From Arion vulgaris (taxonomy: Eukaryota; Mollusca; Gastropoda; Stylommatophora; Arionidae): 64,000 bases of DNA. Every line of letters begins with the position of its first letter. The stretch's first letter is position 1. The stretch is taken from the NCBI GenBank assembly GCA_020796225.1, contig CM036771.1, positions 26,642,176 to 26,706,175 on the forward strand. Reading direction: 5' to 3'. A model generated the notes under the pieces. It was not told where the DNA came from, searched no databases, and saw nothing but the letters and a program-made list of their open reading frames with translations. Positions 52,101 through 53,074 of the stretch are shown here, one piece after another. Position numbers and translations under genes: made by a program.

Positions 52101-53074
52101 GTTCAGTAGTTTGTCATTGCTTTGTGAACAGTGAGGTCTATTTTTACCTTTTGTAAAAATCCCACAGAAACAACTTTGCTTCCAAACTTGCCCTCTGTTC
52201 AAGCAGGATTTGAACCAGGTACGCTTTGGTTTGTGATTGAGCTCACTACCGCTTGAGCTACAGACGCTCATAATTACTGCTCTACAAGACACATAATGGC
52301 ATTTGATTGCATCATTAGTCTCTGGTCATGAAAAATAAAACTTGAGATTTGTTGGTCTTCTCAGATTGTGGCAAAGTTTATTCTGAAAGAAAAATGTAAA
52401 CAATCTGTTTTCATAACATATGTTATATATGGGGAAATACTATGTTAGATCCATAGTTTTCTTTGAATGGTGGCACACAGTGGCTTATGTGATGAACATC
52501 ACATCATCTGTCATTACAACATCATGTCATCTGTCATTACTTCCCAGTGTTTCTCTGACACCCATGAGACTTTGTCAGTCTAAGAGCAGTTGTCTAAAAA
52601 AATCTCACTTCAGAGAAGGACCATGCACCTACAAATTATGTGTATTAACCACTGTAATGTCTTGGCTATTGAAGCTGATTCTATGAACCAATAATTTTCT
52701 GTAGTATTGAACTTTGCAACTTGATATTGCATTTGTCTGTTCAGTCCATATGAAATATTATGATATTGTTTATGCTTAACAAAGTAGTTTTGGCACTTCA
52801 TACTGCGATAAGTTTTGTGTGAGTTTACATCTGCAGTGTGAGTAAACAGCTATTACCTGGTCAGACGTGTTGTGGTGTTCAATTTTTAATTTGAATTTTC
52901 AGACGTGTTATAGGCAGAGGAAGTACTGATGCCTCAAACACCTATGGCTCAAGTGCTTGGGGATCATCGTCAAAGGCAGCTAGTACAATCAAGGACAAGG
53001 ACCGCAGGTCTACATCAAGGAGCTCGTTTGTTAGCGTCACAGATGTCAGCTCAGATGGTGGTGATGCTATTTAG
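7300..53074 (+). CDS. DZIP1: DZIP1-like zinc-finger coiled-coil protein, whole coding span (23 exons)
   Basis: Seen: 23 exons with GT/AG borders and compatible phases join into one frame of about 906 codons, from ATG 7300 to TAG 53072-53074. The product has, in order: a DZIP1 N-terminal domain (about residues 28-150, with motifs RVDWRKISMVDID, TLQENI, TFCNLE, DPNFVKLFKLAQLTIEYLL, HSQEFL), one C2H2 finger (C171, C174, H187, H192), a long charged coiled coil (about 210-440), a second conserved helical block (about 515-580), then a Ser/Pro-rich and acidic tail. Known of the family: DZIP1 and DZIP1L act at the basal body and ciliary base in ciliogenesis and Hedgehog (GLI) signalling. Vertebrate DZIP1 is of similar length. 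Inference: this is the invertebrate orthologue of the DZIP1/DZIP1L pair. No in-frame stop lies between the exon-1 acceptor and ATG 7300, so an upstream start in an unseen exon is possible but unlikely. Confidence 0.92.
7534..8505 (+). other. DZIP1 intron 1 (between coding exons 1 and 2)
   Basis: AT-rich intron with an A-run near 8270-8281. No coding sequence or recognisable transposon was seen. Confidence 0.6.
8506..8577 (+). CDS. DZIP1: DZIP1 coding exon 2 (residues 79-102)
   Basis: The acceptor TTTTTCCTCAG ends at 8505 and the donor GTAAGA begins at 8578; both are phase 0 and the length is 72 bp. It encodes DPNFVKLFKLAQLTIEYLL, one of the most conserved stretches of the DZIP1 N-terminal domain, and joins directly to the TFCNLE motif of exon 1. 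Confidence 0.93.
8690..9000. repeat. Degenerate tandem repeat in intron
   Basis: About eight imperfect copies of a 40-bp-class unit around ATGACAGTAACATGAACTCT, with many substitutions. It lies directly before exon 3. Confidence 0.5.
9012..9077 (+). CDS. DZIP1: DZIP1 coding exon 3 (residues 103-124)
   Basis: The acceptor TACTTTTTCAG ends at 9011 and the donor GTAAAG begins at 9078; the length is 66 bp, phase 0. It encodes the conserved HSQEFL start followed by LEEKTKQSDQ, where the first coiled coil begins. The spacing to exons 2 and 4 matches vertebrate DZIP1, with no missing exon. Confidence 0.92.
9225..9560 (-). mobile_element. I-clade LINE 3' end, minus strand
   Basis: The minus strand reads RTDQVIIFRLRTGHCRLNKH, LYRLGISQTALCQCQ and EQTPEYVLQDFPLLCELRRN. 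This is the region after RNase H in I-clade LINEs (LRTGH...C..C...E-T...H/YVL..CP.L). A second copy of the 3' end is at 62985-63175. Confidence 0.75.
9561..11167 (+). other. DZIP1 intron 3 remainder
   Basis: No gene supported. A 68-codon open frame at 9873-10079 has no family resemblance. Otherwise AT-rich intron. Confidence 0.5.
11168..11305 (+). CDS. DZIP1: DZIP1 coding exon 4 (residues 125-170)
   Basis: The acceptor ...TATGGCCAG ends at 11167 and the donor GTAAGG begins at 11306; the length is 138 bp, phase 0. It encodes a heptad-rich charged helix (EVEKIKQEVEGLQKELTEV) and the family motif RKKMLIAQQQLL just ahead of the zinc finger. An AG three bases further in (after GAG) would drop one Glu and keep frame, so the exact acceptor is uncertain by one codon. 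Confidence 0.92.
11347..11620. repeat. Degenerate 55-60 bp tandem repeat (about 5 units)
   Basis: Repeated cores AAGTATGACxTGT followed by CTCCAGTTGATTTxxCTGC and a poorly conserved stretch ending near CACCCxGATTAATAC. The five units lie in the intron just after exon 4 and have diverged by substitutions and small indels. Confidence 0.6.
11800..11820. repeat. (CT)n microsatellite
   Basis: A short CT dinucleotide run in the intron, next to the decayed RNase H fragment. Confidence 0.8.
11880..12290 (-). mobile_element. LINE RNase H fragment, minus strand
   Basis: The minus strand gives DSMRMLRRIESGMFCPEWVN and SIQQSRFKKM. The first part aligns with the DSLSMIRKVEVG...RRQW segment of the RNase H relic at 40416-40730. 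Downstream minus-strand frames keep a decayed G-N-x-x-AD-LA region. An internal duplication (TCTGTTACTATCATTG at about 12117 and 12150) lengthens it. Confidence 0.6.
12784..13029 (+). CDS. DZIP1: DZIP1 coding exon 5: C2H2 zinc finger (residues 171-252)
   Basis: The acceptor TTCATCCTCAG ends at 12783 and the donor GTATGA begins at 13030; the length is 246 bp, phase 0. The exon starts exactly at the first Cys of a C-X2-C-X12-H-X4-H finger (CPFCAKAFINNSYLQSHIVR, then RH). All four ligands are present. A Ser-rich linker and the beginning of the central coiled coil (EAEVLHIKELLHKY) follow. Confidence 0.95.
13074..13141. repeat. (AT)n microsatellite, about 67 bp
   Basis: An uninterrupted AT dinucleotide run directly beyond the (TGAT)n tail of the minus-strand SINE at 13142-13502, so it probably grew from the SINE tail. 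Confidence 0.95.
13142..13502 (-). mobile_element. tRNA-derived SINE, family 1, near full length
   Basis: Reading the minus strand: a tRNA-like head GTCTGTGGCGAAGAGGTTAG (A box) with a B-box-like GGTTCACTACC, a body shared with 28329-28735, and a (ATCA)n tail at 13142-13158. The body ends in ACCATCATCATTGCACTTC (seen on the plus strand at its 5' side). Other copies: 28329-28735 (+), 41878-42112 (-), 63880-64000 (+). Confidence 0.85.
13985..14240 (+). repeat. Interspersed repeat R1, copy 1
   Basis: About 250 bp shared with 16850-17107 (same strand) and with 48930-49040 (opposite strand). Recognisable cores are GTAGGCCCCTAAACGCATAG, CGCCTCTTACGACATGCGTG and GGCCCTGGTAACCACTCG. The class is not identified. 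It looks like the 3' end of a larger element, because the copy at 48930 continues beyond. Confidence 0.75.
14781..14843 (+). CDS. DZIP1: DZIP1 coding exon 6 (residues 253-273)
   Basis: The acceptor TCCTTTGTAG ends at 14780. The donor is GTTGGT at 14844, a weak but phase-0 site. The other nearby GT (14848) would throw exon 7 out of frame into a stop, which supports the weak donor. It encodes 21 residues of a polar linker (KMTASVVKKNSSEP). Confidence 0.75.
15590..15830 (-). mobile_element. I-clade LINE RNase H fragment (family F)
   Basis: Nucleotide similarity to 27010-27215: GAGGTTxxAAACTTC, TCAGAxTCxGACACAACAAC and GGCCCCAGTA cores in the same order. Minus-strand RNase H relic. Confidence 0.6.
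15918..16029 (+). CDS. DZIP1: DZIP1 coding exon 7 (residues 274-311, part)
   Basis: The acceptor TTTTTTGTACACAG ends at 15917 and the donor GTATGT begins at 16030; the length is 112 bp, phase 0 to phase 1. It encodes helical coiled-coil sequence (MKEMRELNAKYQSSQKALRE). The last codon is split with exon 8. Confidence 0.88.
16850..17107 (+). repeat. Interspersed repeat R1, copy 2 (interrupted by a LINE)
   Basis: Same sequence as 13985-14240, ending ...CCCCGGTAACCACTCGGGC at 17107. Here it is broken by the LINE at 17108-18077, and the flanking target sequence is repeated at 18078-18090. Confidence 0.8.
17095..17107. repeat. Target-site duplication, left copy (13 bp)
   Basis: TAACCACTCGGGC, identical to 18078-18090, flanks the LINE insertion. 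The first bases also match the element's (ACTAA)n tail, so the true length is 10-13 bp. Confidence 0.8.
17108..18077 (+). mobile_element. 5'-truncated LINE (family B) with reverse transcriptase remnants
   Basis: It starts inside the reverse transcriptase: VETGVKQGCVLSPMLFGIAI, then the catalytic FADD at 17288-17299. One stop and a frameshift follow (about 17310-17530). It then reads FNSCVIPVLTYGCESWKATK, KCLRRILNLKWSDFR and RRWNYIGHTLRMDERR. It ends GGCCCAAGAGGAAAGACTA plus (ACTAA)n and is flanked by a 13-bp target duplication, the hallmark of target-primed reverse transcription. The 3' end is shared with the copy at 36626-37156. Confidence 0.88.
18078..18090. repeat. Target-site duplication, right copy (13 bp)
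   Basis: Identical to 17095-17107. It directly follows the (ACTAA)n tail of the LINE. Confidence 0.8.
18522..18631 (+). CDS. DZIP1: DZIP1 coding exon 8 (residues 311-347)
   Basis: The acceptor ATTTCTTTCAG ends at 18521 and the donor GTCAGT begins at 18632; the length is 110 bp, phase 1 to phase 0. It encodes coiled coil (LEDEMENGKELLKEQRGEVA, ending in KEQLQQQ). A 10-kb stretch rich in repeats surrounds it, including a LINE inserted upstream in the same intron. Confidence 0.88.
18830..19600 (-). mobile_element. I-clade LINE RNase H and 3' end (family E), minus strand
   Basis: The minus strand reads GGVGVCTEYPNNARDTVQN then LNNYDAEIQAIKVTTDTGE, containing the RNase H catalytic Glu context. 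After a gap it reads a tail ending EHILKDYKEYNKLRQTHW. The last part matches 4200-4330 on the other strand. Confidence 0.65.
19995..20070 (+). mobile_element. I-clade LINE family F 3' tail
   Basis: CTTGGTACCTATGGGTTCAT and the following TGACCTCCATCCATAACTAA correspond to the 3' terminal segment also seen at 43222-43315, 50440-50500 and, inverted, 26725-26800 and 35850-35945. Confidence 0.5.
20335..20655 (+). mobile_element. LINE C-terminal fragment, family C, second copy
   Basis: Aligns with 6110-6435 at nucleotide level (AAAGTTGGGACAGAACCTTG, AACAGTGTGATGACAAAAGA). No open frame remains. Confidence 0.7.
20690..21330 (+). mobile_element. Penelope-like element fragment (probable)
   Basis: Across frameshifts the plus strand reads LAELALNIN, FEFNDQICDQIICVTMSTKM then GPNCAFLFRGYFEH. 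This resembles the Penelope-class G-T-A-M-G-T-x-M-A-P-x-Y-A-N-L-F motif. Further on it reads HHFFLNTSSHLQAC and FLRGSM, resembling S-Y-L-x-x-x-S-x-H-P-x-x-C and the F-x-x-RGY motif. The catalytic D-D segment is not intact. Class is inferred from motif order only. Confidence 0.5.
21430..21640 (+). mobile_element. LINE C-terminal tail, family A
   Basis: The plus strand gives a decayed tail with AAEVGHLVYEREKFRRTG and TKFCSEQAI, matching the family-A ends at 1040-1240 and 30425-30640. Confidence 0.65.
22429..22536 (+). CDS. DZIP1: DZIP1 coding exon 9 (residues 348-383)
   Basis: The acceptor TTTATTAG ends at 22428 and the donor GTAAGG begins at 22537; the length is 108 bp, phase 0. It encodes a basic coiled-coil segment (MKNHMETKLGKQERKWQKKM). 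The tract before the acceptor is short and AT-rich, but frame and composition agree with the neighbouring exons. Confidence 0.85.
22795..23330 (-). mobile_element. LINE C-terminal region, family A, minus strand
   Basis: 22795-22960 is the complement of the family-A tail (CTGATCAGAACTTTGCCACC). 23100-23200 on the minus strand encodes ILRACIFPIAIYGCEAWTLN, the conserved Y-G-C-E-x-W-T block. Many stops. Confidence 0.7.
23350..24310 (-). mobile_element. LINE family B reverse transcriptase fragment, minus strand
   Basis: The minus strand reads VETGVKQGCILSALLFGVAI, LDFADDIALLSTNNQDMQRK (catalytic FADD near 24140) and FTYLGSNFDCTGN. After a frameshift it reads RKRWRYVGHTLIGNDQRISK and a K-R-G-R-P-K end. 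Divergent relative of 17108-18077. Its 3' terminal 110 bp recur at 43068-43222 and 46130-46235. Confidence 0.85.
24771..24866 (+). CDS. DZIP1: DZIP1 coding exon 10 (residues 384-415)
   Basis: The acceptor TGTCTTTCAG ends at 24770 and the donor GTAAGT begins at 24867, a consensus pair; the length is 96 bp, phase 0. It encodes LNNALETTSKSQEED followed by a Gln/Lys helix, continuing the central coiled coil. Confidence 0.87.
24950..25300. repeat. Degenerate tandem repeat, 26-32 bp units (about 11)
   Basis: Successive imperfect copies of ACTACATACCACATCCTACA with G/T/A substitutions and small indels, beginning about 85 bp after exon 10. Confidence 0.75.
25301..26720 (+). other. DZIP1 intron 10, part with nothing recognised
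   Basis: AT-rich intron sequence. Open frames here are short and show no family resemblance. Confidence 0.5.
26725..27410 (-). mobile_element. I-clade LINE with RNase H domain, best-preserved copy (family F)
   Basis: Two overlapping minus-strand frames encode the domain. One has VVVYTDGSVHCGEKSSWGFL (first catalytic Asp in YTDGS) and MRIEVEAHTAVLHWLS (catalytic Glu). The other has SNLQWLTWIYCPGNADIYGN followed by ERADRFASTAS (last Asp in N-E-R-A-D), then a tail with TRCTSRTGCLRGRVRG and LLGRLSTYGSAPE. One frameshift separates them near 27170-27200. The I clade is inferred from the RNase H after the RT. Confidence 0.85.
27746..28024. repeat. 34-bp tandem minisatellite (about 8.2 units)
   Basis: The unit begins GCCATCAGGATTATCATTCT and ends AGGTATGGTAAGCT. 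Copies are nearly identical, with single substitutions such as GCCGTC and GTCATC. There are no spacers between units. Confidence 0.95.
28070..28265 (-). mobile_element. SINE-like repeat, family 3, copy 1
   Basis: Shared with 39385-39575: cores CTCGGTACCATGGACATC, CCCTTCGGTTCGGTGCCAC and GCTACGAACACGCTGGGC. On the minus strand the end reads as a tRNA-like head with GGTTCAATTGCGGTTGAAT near the B-box position. Short piece of the same repeat near 43470-43515. Confidence 0.6.
28329..28735 (+). mobile_element. tRNA-derived SINE, family 1, full copy
   Basis: Head GGTCTCTGTAGTGTAGAGGT (A-box region) and GTTTCGCTCCC (B-box region), body with GGCAGGCTGGAAAGCCGCTG, and an end TGCAATGATGATGGTCCTAT followed by a (CAAT)n tail. 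Compared with 13142-13502 it carries small insertions near 28555-28600 and 28640-28670. Confidence 0.85.
28847..28915 (+). CDS. DZIP1: DZIP1 coding exon 11 (residues 416-438)
   Basis: The acceptor TTCTATTTTTAG ends at 28846 and the donor GTATGG begins at 28916; the length is 69 bp, phase 0. It encodes the charged end of the central coiled coil (REREKELKMQEQKLETEIIR). Confidence 0.86.
29000..29310 (-). mobile_element. tRNA-headed SINE-like repeat, family 4
   Basis: The minus strand begins with a tRNA-like head (TTGATAGTAGCTTGGCCTGC ... GGTTCGAACCTAC, a perfect B box). It ends toward 28985 in a T-run on the plus strand, i.e. a poly(A) tail on the minus strand. Higher GC than its surroundings. 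Confidence 0.6.
29380..29570 (-). mobile_element. LINE 3' terminal fragment, minus strand
   Basis: Shared at nucleotide level with 46665-46830 (CACCATTTACTTxTTTATxG, AAGCTGTTATTCA, GATGCTGTCxCTCCATCT) and more distantly with 37870-38040. The pattern is that of a complement of a LINE C-terminal tail. Confidence 0.6.
29722..29869 (+). CDS. DZIP1: DZIP1 coding exon 12 (residues 439-488, part)
   Basis: The acceptor GATCTTTGCAG ends at 29721 and the donor GTAGAA begins at 29870; the length is 148 bp, phase 0 to phase 1. It encodes a Ser/Thr/Pro-rich, probably disordered linker (APKGSTPRSGTDKMPATPGI) ending in an acidic DDERST stretch. Confidence 0.84.
30425..30640 (-). mobile_element. LINE C-terminal tail, family A, minus strand
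   Basis: The minus strand gives MNLTAAETGHLAYERNSGGQ and LGWQSSAQDKLFDDDE, preceded by a K-R-x-R-P-x-R stretch. Best-preserved copy of the family-A tail. Confidence 0.75.
30641..31169 (+). other. Intron 12 part: degenerate repeat and a short RT piece
   Basis: 30680-30960 shows loose repetition of ATGATTGxA...ATTAGAA. 31020-31085 matches the RT segment at 24225-24290 (GGTCACTCCAAACAATAGC, CCTTGCTTTACTxCxGTTTC), a tiny family-B scrap. Confidence 0.45.
31170..31233 (+). CDS. DZIP1: DZIP1 coding exon 13 (residues 488-509, part)
   Basis: The acceptor TGACCTCTCTAG ends at 31169 and the donor GTAAGA begins at 31234; the length is 64 bp, phase 1 to phase 2. It encodes a Gly/Ser/Thr linker (FGTGTSSLRTFQSGTARSNM). 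It is accepted because both of its phases fit exons 12 and 14. Confidence 0.82.
31370..31495. repeat. Interspersed repeat R2, copy 1
   Basis: Shared with 58740-58860: CTACTGAGTTATG, GCATGGTAGTAGATCTGATT and GAGGAAGCTGTCAGAGCT cores in the same order. Confidence 0.6.
31496..31695 (+). mobile_element. SINE-like repeat, family 2, copy 1
   Basis: Shared with 52005-52275 (opposite strand) and 40945-41025: GGTAAAAATAGACCTCACCG, GCAACGGCAAACTACTGAA and GACGTCCTGTAAAGGATATG. The tRNA head is mostly missing here (starts near TTTCAAACCCC). Confidence 0.75.
32359..32491 (+). CDS. DZIP1: DZIP1 coding exon 14: second conserved block (residues 509-553)
   Basis: The acceptor GTGTATTTTCAG ends at 32358 and the donor GTAAGT begins at 32492; the length is 133 bp, phase 2 to phase 0. 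It encodes ELRKNPTLSVMREQLAELLQ and the KKGIHP motif, recognisable as the C-terminal conserved helix of DZIP1/DZIP1L (a short helical region followed by a G-I-x-P turn). Confidence 0.92.
32600..33370 (+). mobile_element. I-clade LINE fragments, plus strand
   Basis: 32600-32770 matches 4870-5035 (GGACTGACAATCTAGAGAAG-like linker). 33110-33370 reads AAVKGNERANKLA (decayed N-E-x-A-D of RNase H) and a tail RCCLRGRGRRFANLHHLSTV. Confidence 0.6.
33371..34135 (+). other. Intron 14 part, nothing recognised
   Basis: Open frames exist on both strands at 33361-33651 (75 and 96 codons) but match no family that I recognise. A T-run lies at 33711-33724. Confidence 0.45.
34142..35062 (-). mobile_element. 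5'-truncated LINE with intact C-terminal zinc-finger, minus strand
   Basis: A 249-codon minus-strand frame (35046-34297) encodes TFTYLGSVISSNLSIDDEI, KACVLSTLLYGSETWTTYAR, MRCLRRIYNIRWQDHISNIE and RLRWLGHVCRMSDDRIPKNI. An overlapping frame follows with FTCSNCGKDCHSRIGHYSHM, a C-x2-C-x12-H-type finger typical of LINE C-termini. The 3' end is a (CAT/GAT)n run at 34142-34160. The longest uninterrupted LINE frame in the window, so a fairly young copy truncated upstream of the FADD motif. Confidence 0.88.
35063..35112. repeat. Short 20-bp tandem repeat (TATATAACTGTATATGACTG)
   Basis: About two and a half units directly abut the 5' truncation point of the LINE at 34142-35062. Confidence 0.7.
35850..35945 (-). 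mobile_element. I-clade LINE family F 3' tail, minus strand
   Basis: Cores GTGCTCAGTCTTCCCAGCAG and GTTTGCATGCTGATG match the corresponding part of 26750-26825. Confidence 0.55.
36615..36625. repeat. Target-site duplication, left copy (11 bp)
   Basis: TGTTTGTTTTT, repeated at 37157-37167. Low complexity, so chance cannot be excluded. Confidence 0.6.
36626..37156 (-). mobile_element. 5'-truncated LINE family B, minus strand
   Basis: Almost the same sequence as 17565-18066 in opposite orientation: minus strand MSNIWKSNSLSKHLKLKIFN, SCVIPVLTYGCKSWKATKAL, KCLRRILNLKWSDFRPNTQI, then the GGCCCAAGAGGAAAGACTA end. Only the last part of the reverse transcriptase is kept. It is flanked by TGTTTGTTTTT repeats. 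Its closeness to the 17108-18077 copy indicates recent activity of this family. Confidence 0.88.
37157..37167. repeat. Target-site duplication, right copy (11 bp)
   Basis: Matches 36615-36625 across the LINE at 36626-37156. Confidence 0.6.
37520..37594. repeat. CATA/CA microsatellite abutting an exon acceptor
   Basis: (CATA)n then (CA)n interrupted by TTCC and AAA. Its last unit supplies the CAG acceptor of DZIP1 exon 15. Confidence 0.85.
37595..37672 (+). CDS. DZIP1: DZIP1 coding exon 15 (residues 554-579)
   Basis: Length is 78 bp, phase 0. It encodes GISDEVLKSKLHNLSTQRQ, which completes the conserved block after the GIHP motif as in vertebrate DZIP1. The acceptor CACACACAG ends at 37594 and is the last unit of a CA-rich tract, so there is almost no pyrimidine run. 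The donor is GTTTGA at 37673, also weak. Both sites are supported by frame and family match rather than by strength. Confidence 0.85.
37870..38040 (-). mobile_element. LINE 3' terminal fragment, minus strand
   Basis: Distantly similar to 29380-29570 and 46665-46830, ending in CTCCATCAACCCATCTTTTT, the complement of a K-x-W-M-D-x-V type tail. Confidence 0.45.
38873..38981 (+). CDS. DZIP1: DZIP1 coding exon 16 (residues 580-616, part)
   Basis: The acceptor TTGAATTTGAAACAG ends at 38872 and the donor GTAAAC begins at 38982; the length is 109 bp, phase 0 to phase 1. It encodes KYPDFNEWREFYNNKSTDEA and a basic helix ending in a Pro run (SQPPP). Confidence 0.87.
39385..39575 (-). mobile_element. 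SINE-like repeat, family 3, copy 2
   Basis: Aligns with 28080-28262 throughout (CTCGGTGCCATGGACATC, CTTCGGTTCGGTGCCACA, CTACGAACACACTGGGC). Confidence 0.65.
39722..40415. repeat. 60-bp tandem minisatellite (about 11.5 units), open on both strands
   Basis: The unit contains GATGATACAGAAATGGATAA and TCAGTTGCTTTACAGTCACT. All units are 60 bp except one with a 2-bp deletion (at about 39932). The plus strand therefore encodes a 20-residue repeat (QLLYSHLLADDTEMDNATIC) and the minus strand another (WLHYPFLYHQLTSDCKATDI). I treat the long frames as by-products of a unit length divisible by three. The array runs directly into the RNase H relic at 40416. Confidence 0.93.
40416..40730 (+). mobile_element. 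I-clade LINE RNase H fragment, plus strand
   Basis: Reads MIMEVLAVTNALLWLESQNY (catalytic Glu), THVCILSDSLSMIRKVEVG (catalytic Asp in SDS) and, after a frameshift, MGVVGNERADRLADSATI (last Asp in N-E-R-A-D). Its 5' side is replaced by the 60-bp array. It lies in the intron just before microexon 17. Confidence 0.8.
40830..40850 (+). CDS. DZIP1: DZIP1 coding exon 17: 21-bp microexon
   Basis: A strong acceptor (TTTTCTTCCCTCCAG, ends 40829) and a donor GTATAC at 40851 bound a 21-bp exon, phase 1 to phase 1. It adds the basic residues ARARRKL between the Pro run of exon 16 and exon 18. Being a multiple of three in phase 1-1, it can be skipped without a frameshift. Support comes from splice signals, phase and conserved-looking basic content; there is no transcript evidence here. 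Confidence 0.7.
   Translation, partial: QELVEN
40945..41025 (-). mobile_element. SINE-like repeat, family 2, fragment
   Basis: AGTAGTTTGCCTTATTTGG-type end and TTGATTTCCTAGGCACCATT match 52070-52115, inverted relative to 31600-31690. Confidence 0.6.
41878..42112 (-). mobile_element. tRNA-derived SINE, family 1, 5' part
   Basis: On the minus strand it starts GGGTCTCTGTGGCGTAGATG, has GGTTCGCTCCC as B box, and runs into the family body. It ends near CAGGCTGGAA, lacking the 3' third. Confidence 0.82.
42339..42540 (+). CDS. DZIP1: DZIP1 coding exon 18: Ser/Pro-rich tail (residues 623-690)
   Basis: The acceptor CTCGGTTCACAG ends at 42338 and the donor GTATGT begins at 42541; the length is 202 bp, phase 1 to phase 2. 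It encodes a disordered Ser/Pro/His-rich segment with repeated S-P pairs (NTPRSPSSHLASPNIRPQPH). Confidence 0.84.
43068..43222 (-). mobile_element. LINE family B 3' terminal fragment
   Basis: Aligns with 23363-23515 (ACCGTTATACATTACATAGG, CTGCAAGCAATTTCTCCAT, CTGATATTTCTTGCC). Confidence 0.75.
43223..43315 (+). mobile_element. I-clade LINE family F 3' tail
   Basis: Plus strand reads LEETEHLWVCPECC then SSLTNNQ, matching LLGRLSTYGSAPEC...SLVTNNQ of the copy at 26725-27410. Confidence 0.6.
43732..45952 (-). mobile_element. piggyBac-type DNA transposon with decayed transposase
   Basis: Seen: TTAA at 43732-43735 and 45949-45952 flank a 2.2-kb element whose ends are inverted repeats (CACTTTGCTTACCA against CACTTTACTGACCA). 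The minus strand carries transposase pieces in several frames: an acidic N-terminal region near 45680-45600 (DYSDSASEYCDESD), FVKDLLYGYKNKGYILYC (about 45070-45020), SPALFQELKEMQIGACGTV (about 45000-44944) and NFPEENATQ...CATEDKFMLAVIWHD (about 44930-44830). Known of the family: piggyBac inserts at TTAA and uses a DDE transposase; the SPALFxELK...GACGTV block is characteristic. Frameshifts and stops make it inactive. It lies inside the DZIP1 intron between exons 18 and 19, opposite to the gene. Confidence 0.9.
45953..46066. repeat. 45-bp tandem duplication
   Basis: AAAAGTGATTGTTTTCTACxAGxAACTACTGAAAA-type unit occurs twice (about 45975-46020 and 46020-46064), just outside the right piggyBac end. 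Confidence 0.75.
46130..46235 (-). mobile_element. LINE family B 3' terminal fragment
   Basis: Aligns with 23370-23465 (TTATACGTTACATAGAGCCT, CTGGGCAACTCGATCAATCT) and sits directly after a short (AT)n run. Confidence 0.7.
46357..46596 (+). CDS. DZIP1: DZIP1 coding exon 19: acidic and Pro/Arg tail (residues 690-770)
   Basis: The acceptor TATTTTATTATTAG ends at 46356 and the donor GTACAG begins at 46597; the length is 240 bp, phase 2 to phase 2. It encodes TEWTSTQFDSDDDSLDDDSS, then two copies of an ARLIQS/TRLIQS motif around a Pro-Arg-Gly linker, ending NDLDFER. Confidence 0.86.
46665..46830 (-). mobile_element. LINE 3' terminal fragment, minus strand
   Basis: Same repeat as 29380-29570, about 70-day-old-looking divergence not measurable by eye; starts in a CTT-rich run. 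Confidence 0.55.
47444..47531 (+). CDS. DZIP1: DZIP1 coding exon 20 (residues 770-799)
   Basis: The acceptor TATTTTTGTTTAG ends at 47443 and the donor GTAGGT begins at 47532; the length is 88 bp, phase 2 to phase 0. It encodes RNVRKSSSVPPSPQNAEFVD followed by RINMIGKKLE, a short amphipathic helix. Confidence 0.84.
47942..48664 (-). mobile_element. Short non-autonomous piggyBac derivative, copy 1
   Basis: Bounded by TTAA at both ends, with inverted ends (CACTTTTGCTCCCAC against CACTTTGGCTGTCAC) like those of the 43732-45952 element. It is about 720 bp long and colinear with 55810-56512. The minus strand keeps a decayed acidic N-terminal-like coding stretch, but no catalytic region. It sits in the intron between exons 20 and 21. 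Confidence 0.85.
48930..49260 (-). mobile_element. Interspersed repeat R1, copy 3, with extension
   Basis: The complement of 17000-17107 at 48933-49020 (GCCCGAGTGGTTACCGGGGC, GTCGTAAGAGGCGACTAAGG), followed by 240 bp of less AT-rich DNA not present in the other two copies. Class unknown. Confidence 0.65.
49580..49695 (-). mobile_element. tRNA-like SINE head, minus strand
   Basis: The minus strand has an A-box-like GGCATAGTAAAGTGGCAAGA and a B-box-like TAGGTTCTCAGTGC. No tRNA fold is expected to be functional. Confidence 0.4.
49996..50076 (+). CDS. DZIP1: DZIP1 coding exon 21 (residues 800-826)
   Basis: The acceptor AATTGCTTTTAAG ends at 49995 and the donor GTGAGA begins at 50077; the length is 81 bp, phase 0. 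It encodes DKPYGGVNVGVLTAGTKPSG, the conserved Pro/Gly/Val patch of the C-terminal tail. Confidence 0.84.
50440..50500 (+). mobile_element. I-clade LINE family F 3' tail scrap
   Basis: AGGCTGAGCACATTTGGGTC and the CCCTAAGAGCAGTG that follows match the tail at 43250-43300. Confidence 0.5.
50983..51053 (+). CDS. DZIP1: DZIP1 coding exon 22: acidic D/W patch (residues 827-850, part)
   Basis: The acceptor GTTCTGTCGCAG ends at 50982 and the donor GTATGA begins at 51054; the length is 71 bp, phase 0 to phase 2. It encodes DSDVDNDWDDSTEHDEP, the acidic Trp-containing patch found near the C-terminus of DZIP1 proteins. Confidence 0.85.
52005..52275 (-). mobile_element. tRNA-derived SINE, family 2, near full copy
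   Basis: On the minus strand it begins with a tRNA-like head (GTCTGTAGCTCAAGCGGTAG as A box, TGGTTCAAATCCTGC as B box). It continues through AAAAATAGACCTCACTGTTC to the shared body ending in AGGATATGCCACGATTTTCG. The body matches 31496-31695. Confidence 0.82.
52903..53074 (+). CDS. DZIP1: DZIP1 coding exon 23: C-terminus and stop
   Basis: The acceptor TTTGAATTTTCAG ends at 52902, phase 2. It encodes KRVIGRGSTDASNTYGSSAW and a Ser-rich, basic end finishing in SVTDVSSDGGDAI, then TAG at 53072-53074. The stop is followed by AT-rich non-coding DNA. Confidence 0.88.
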
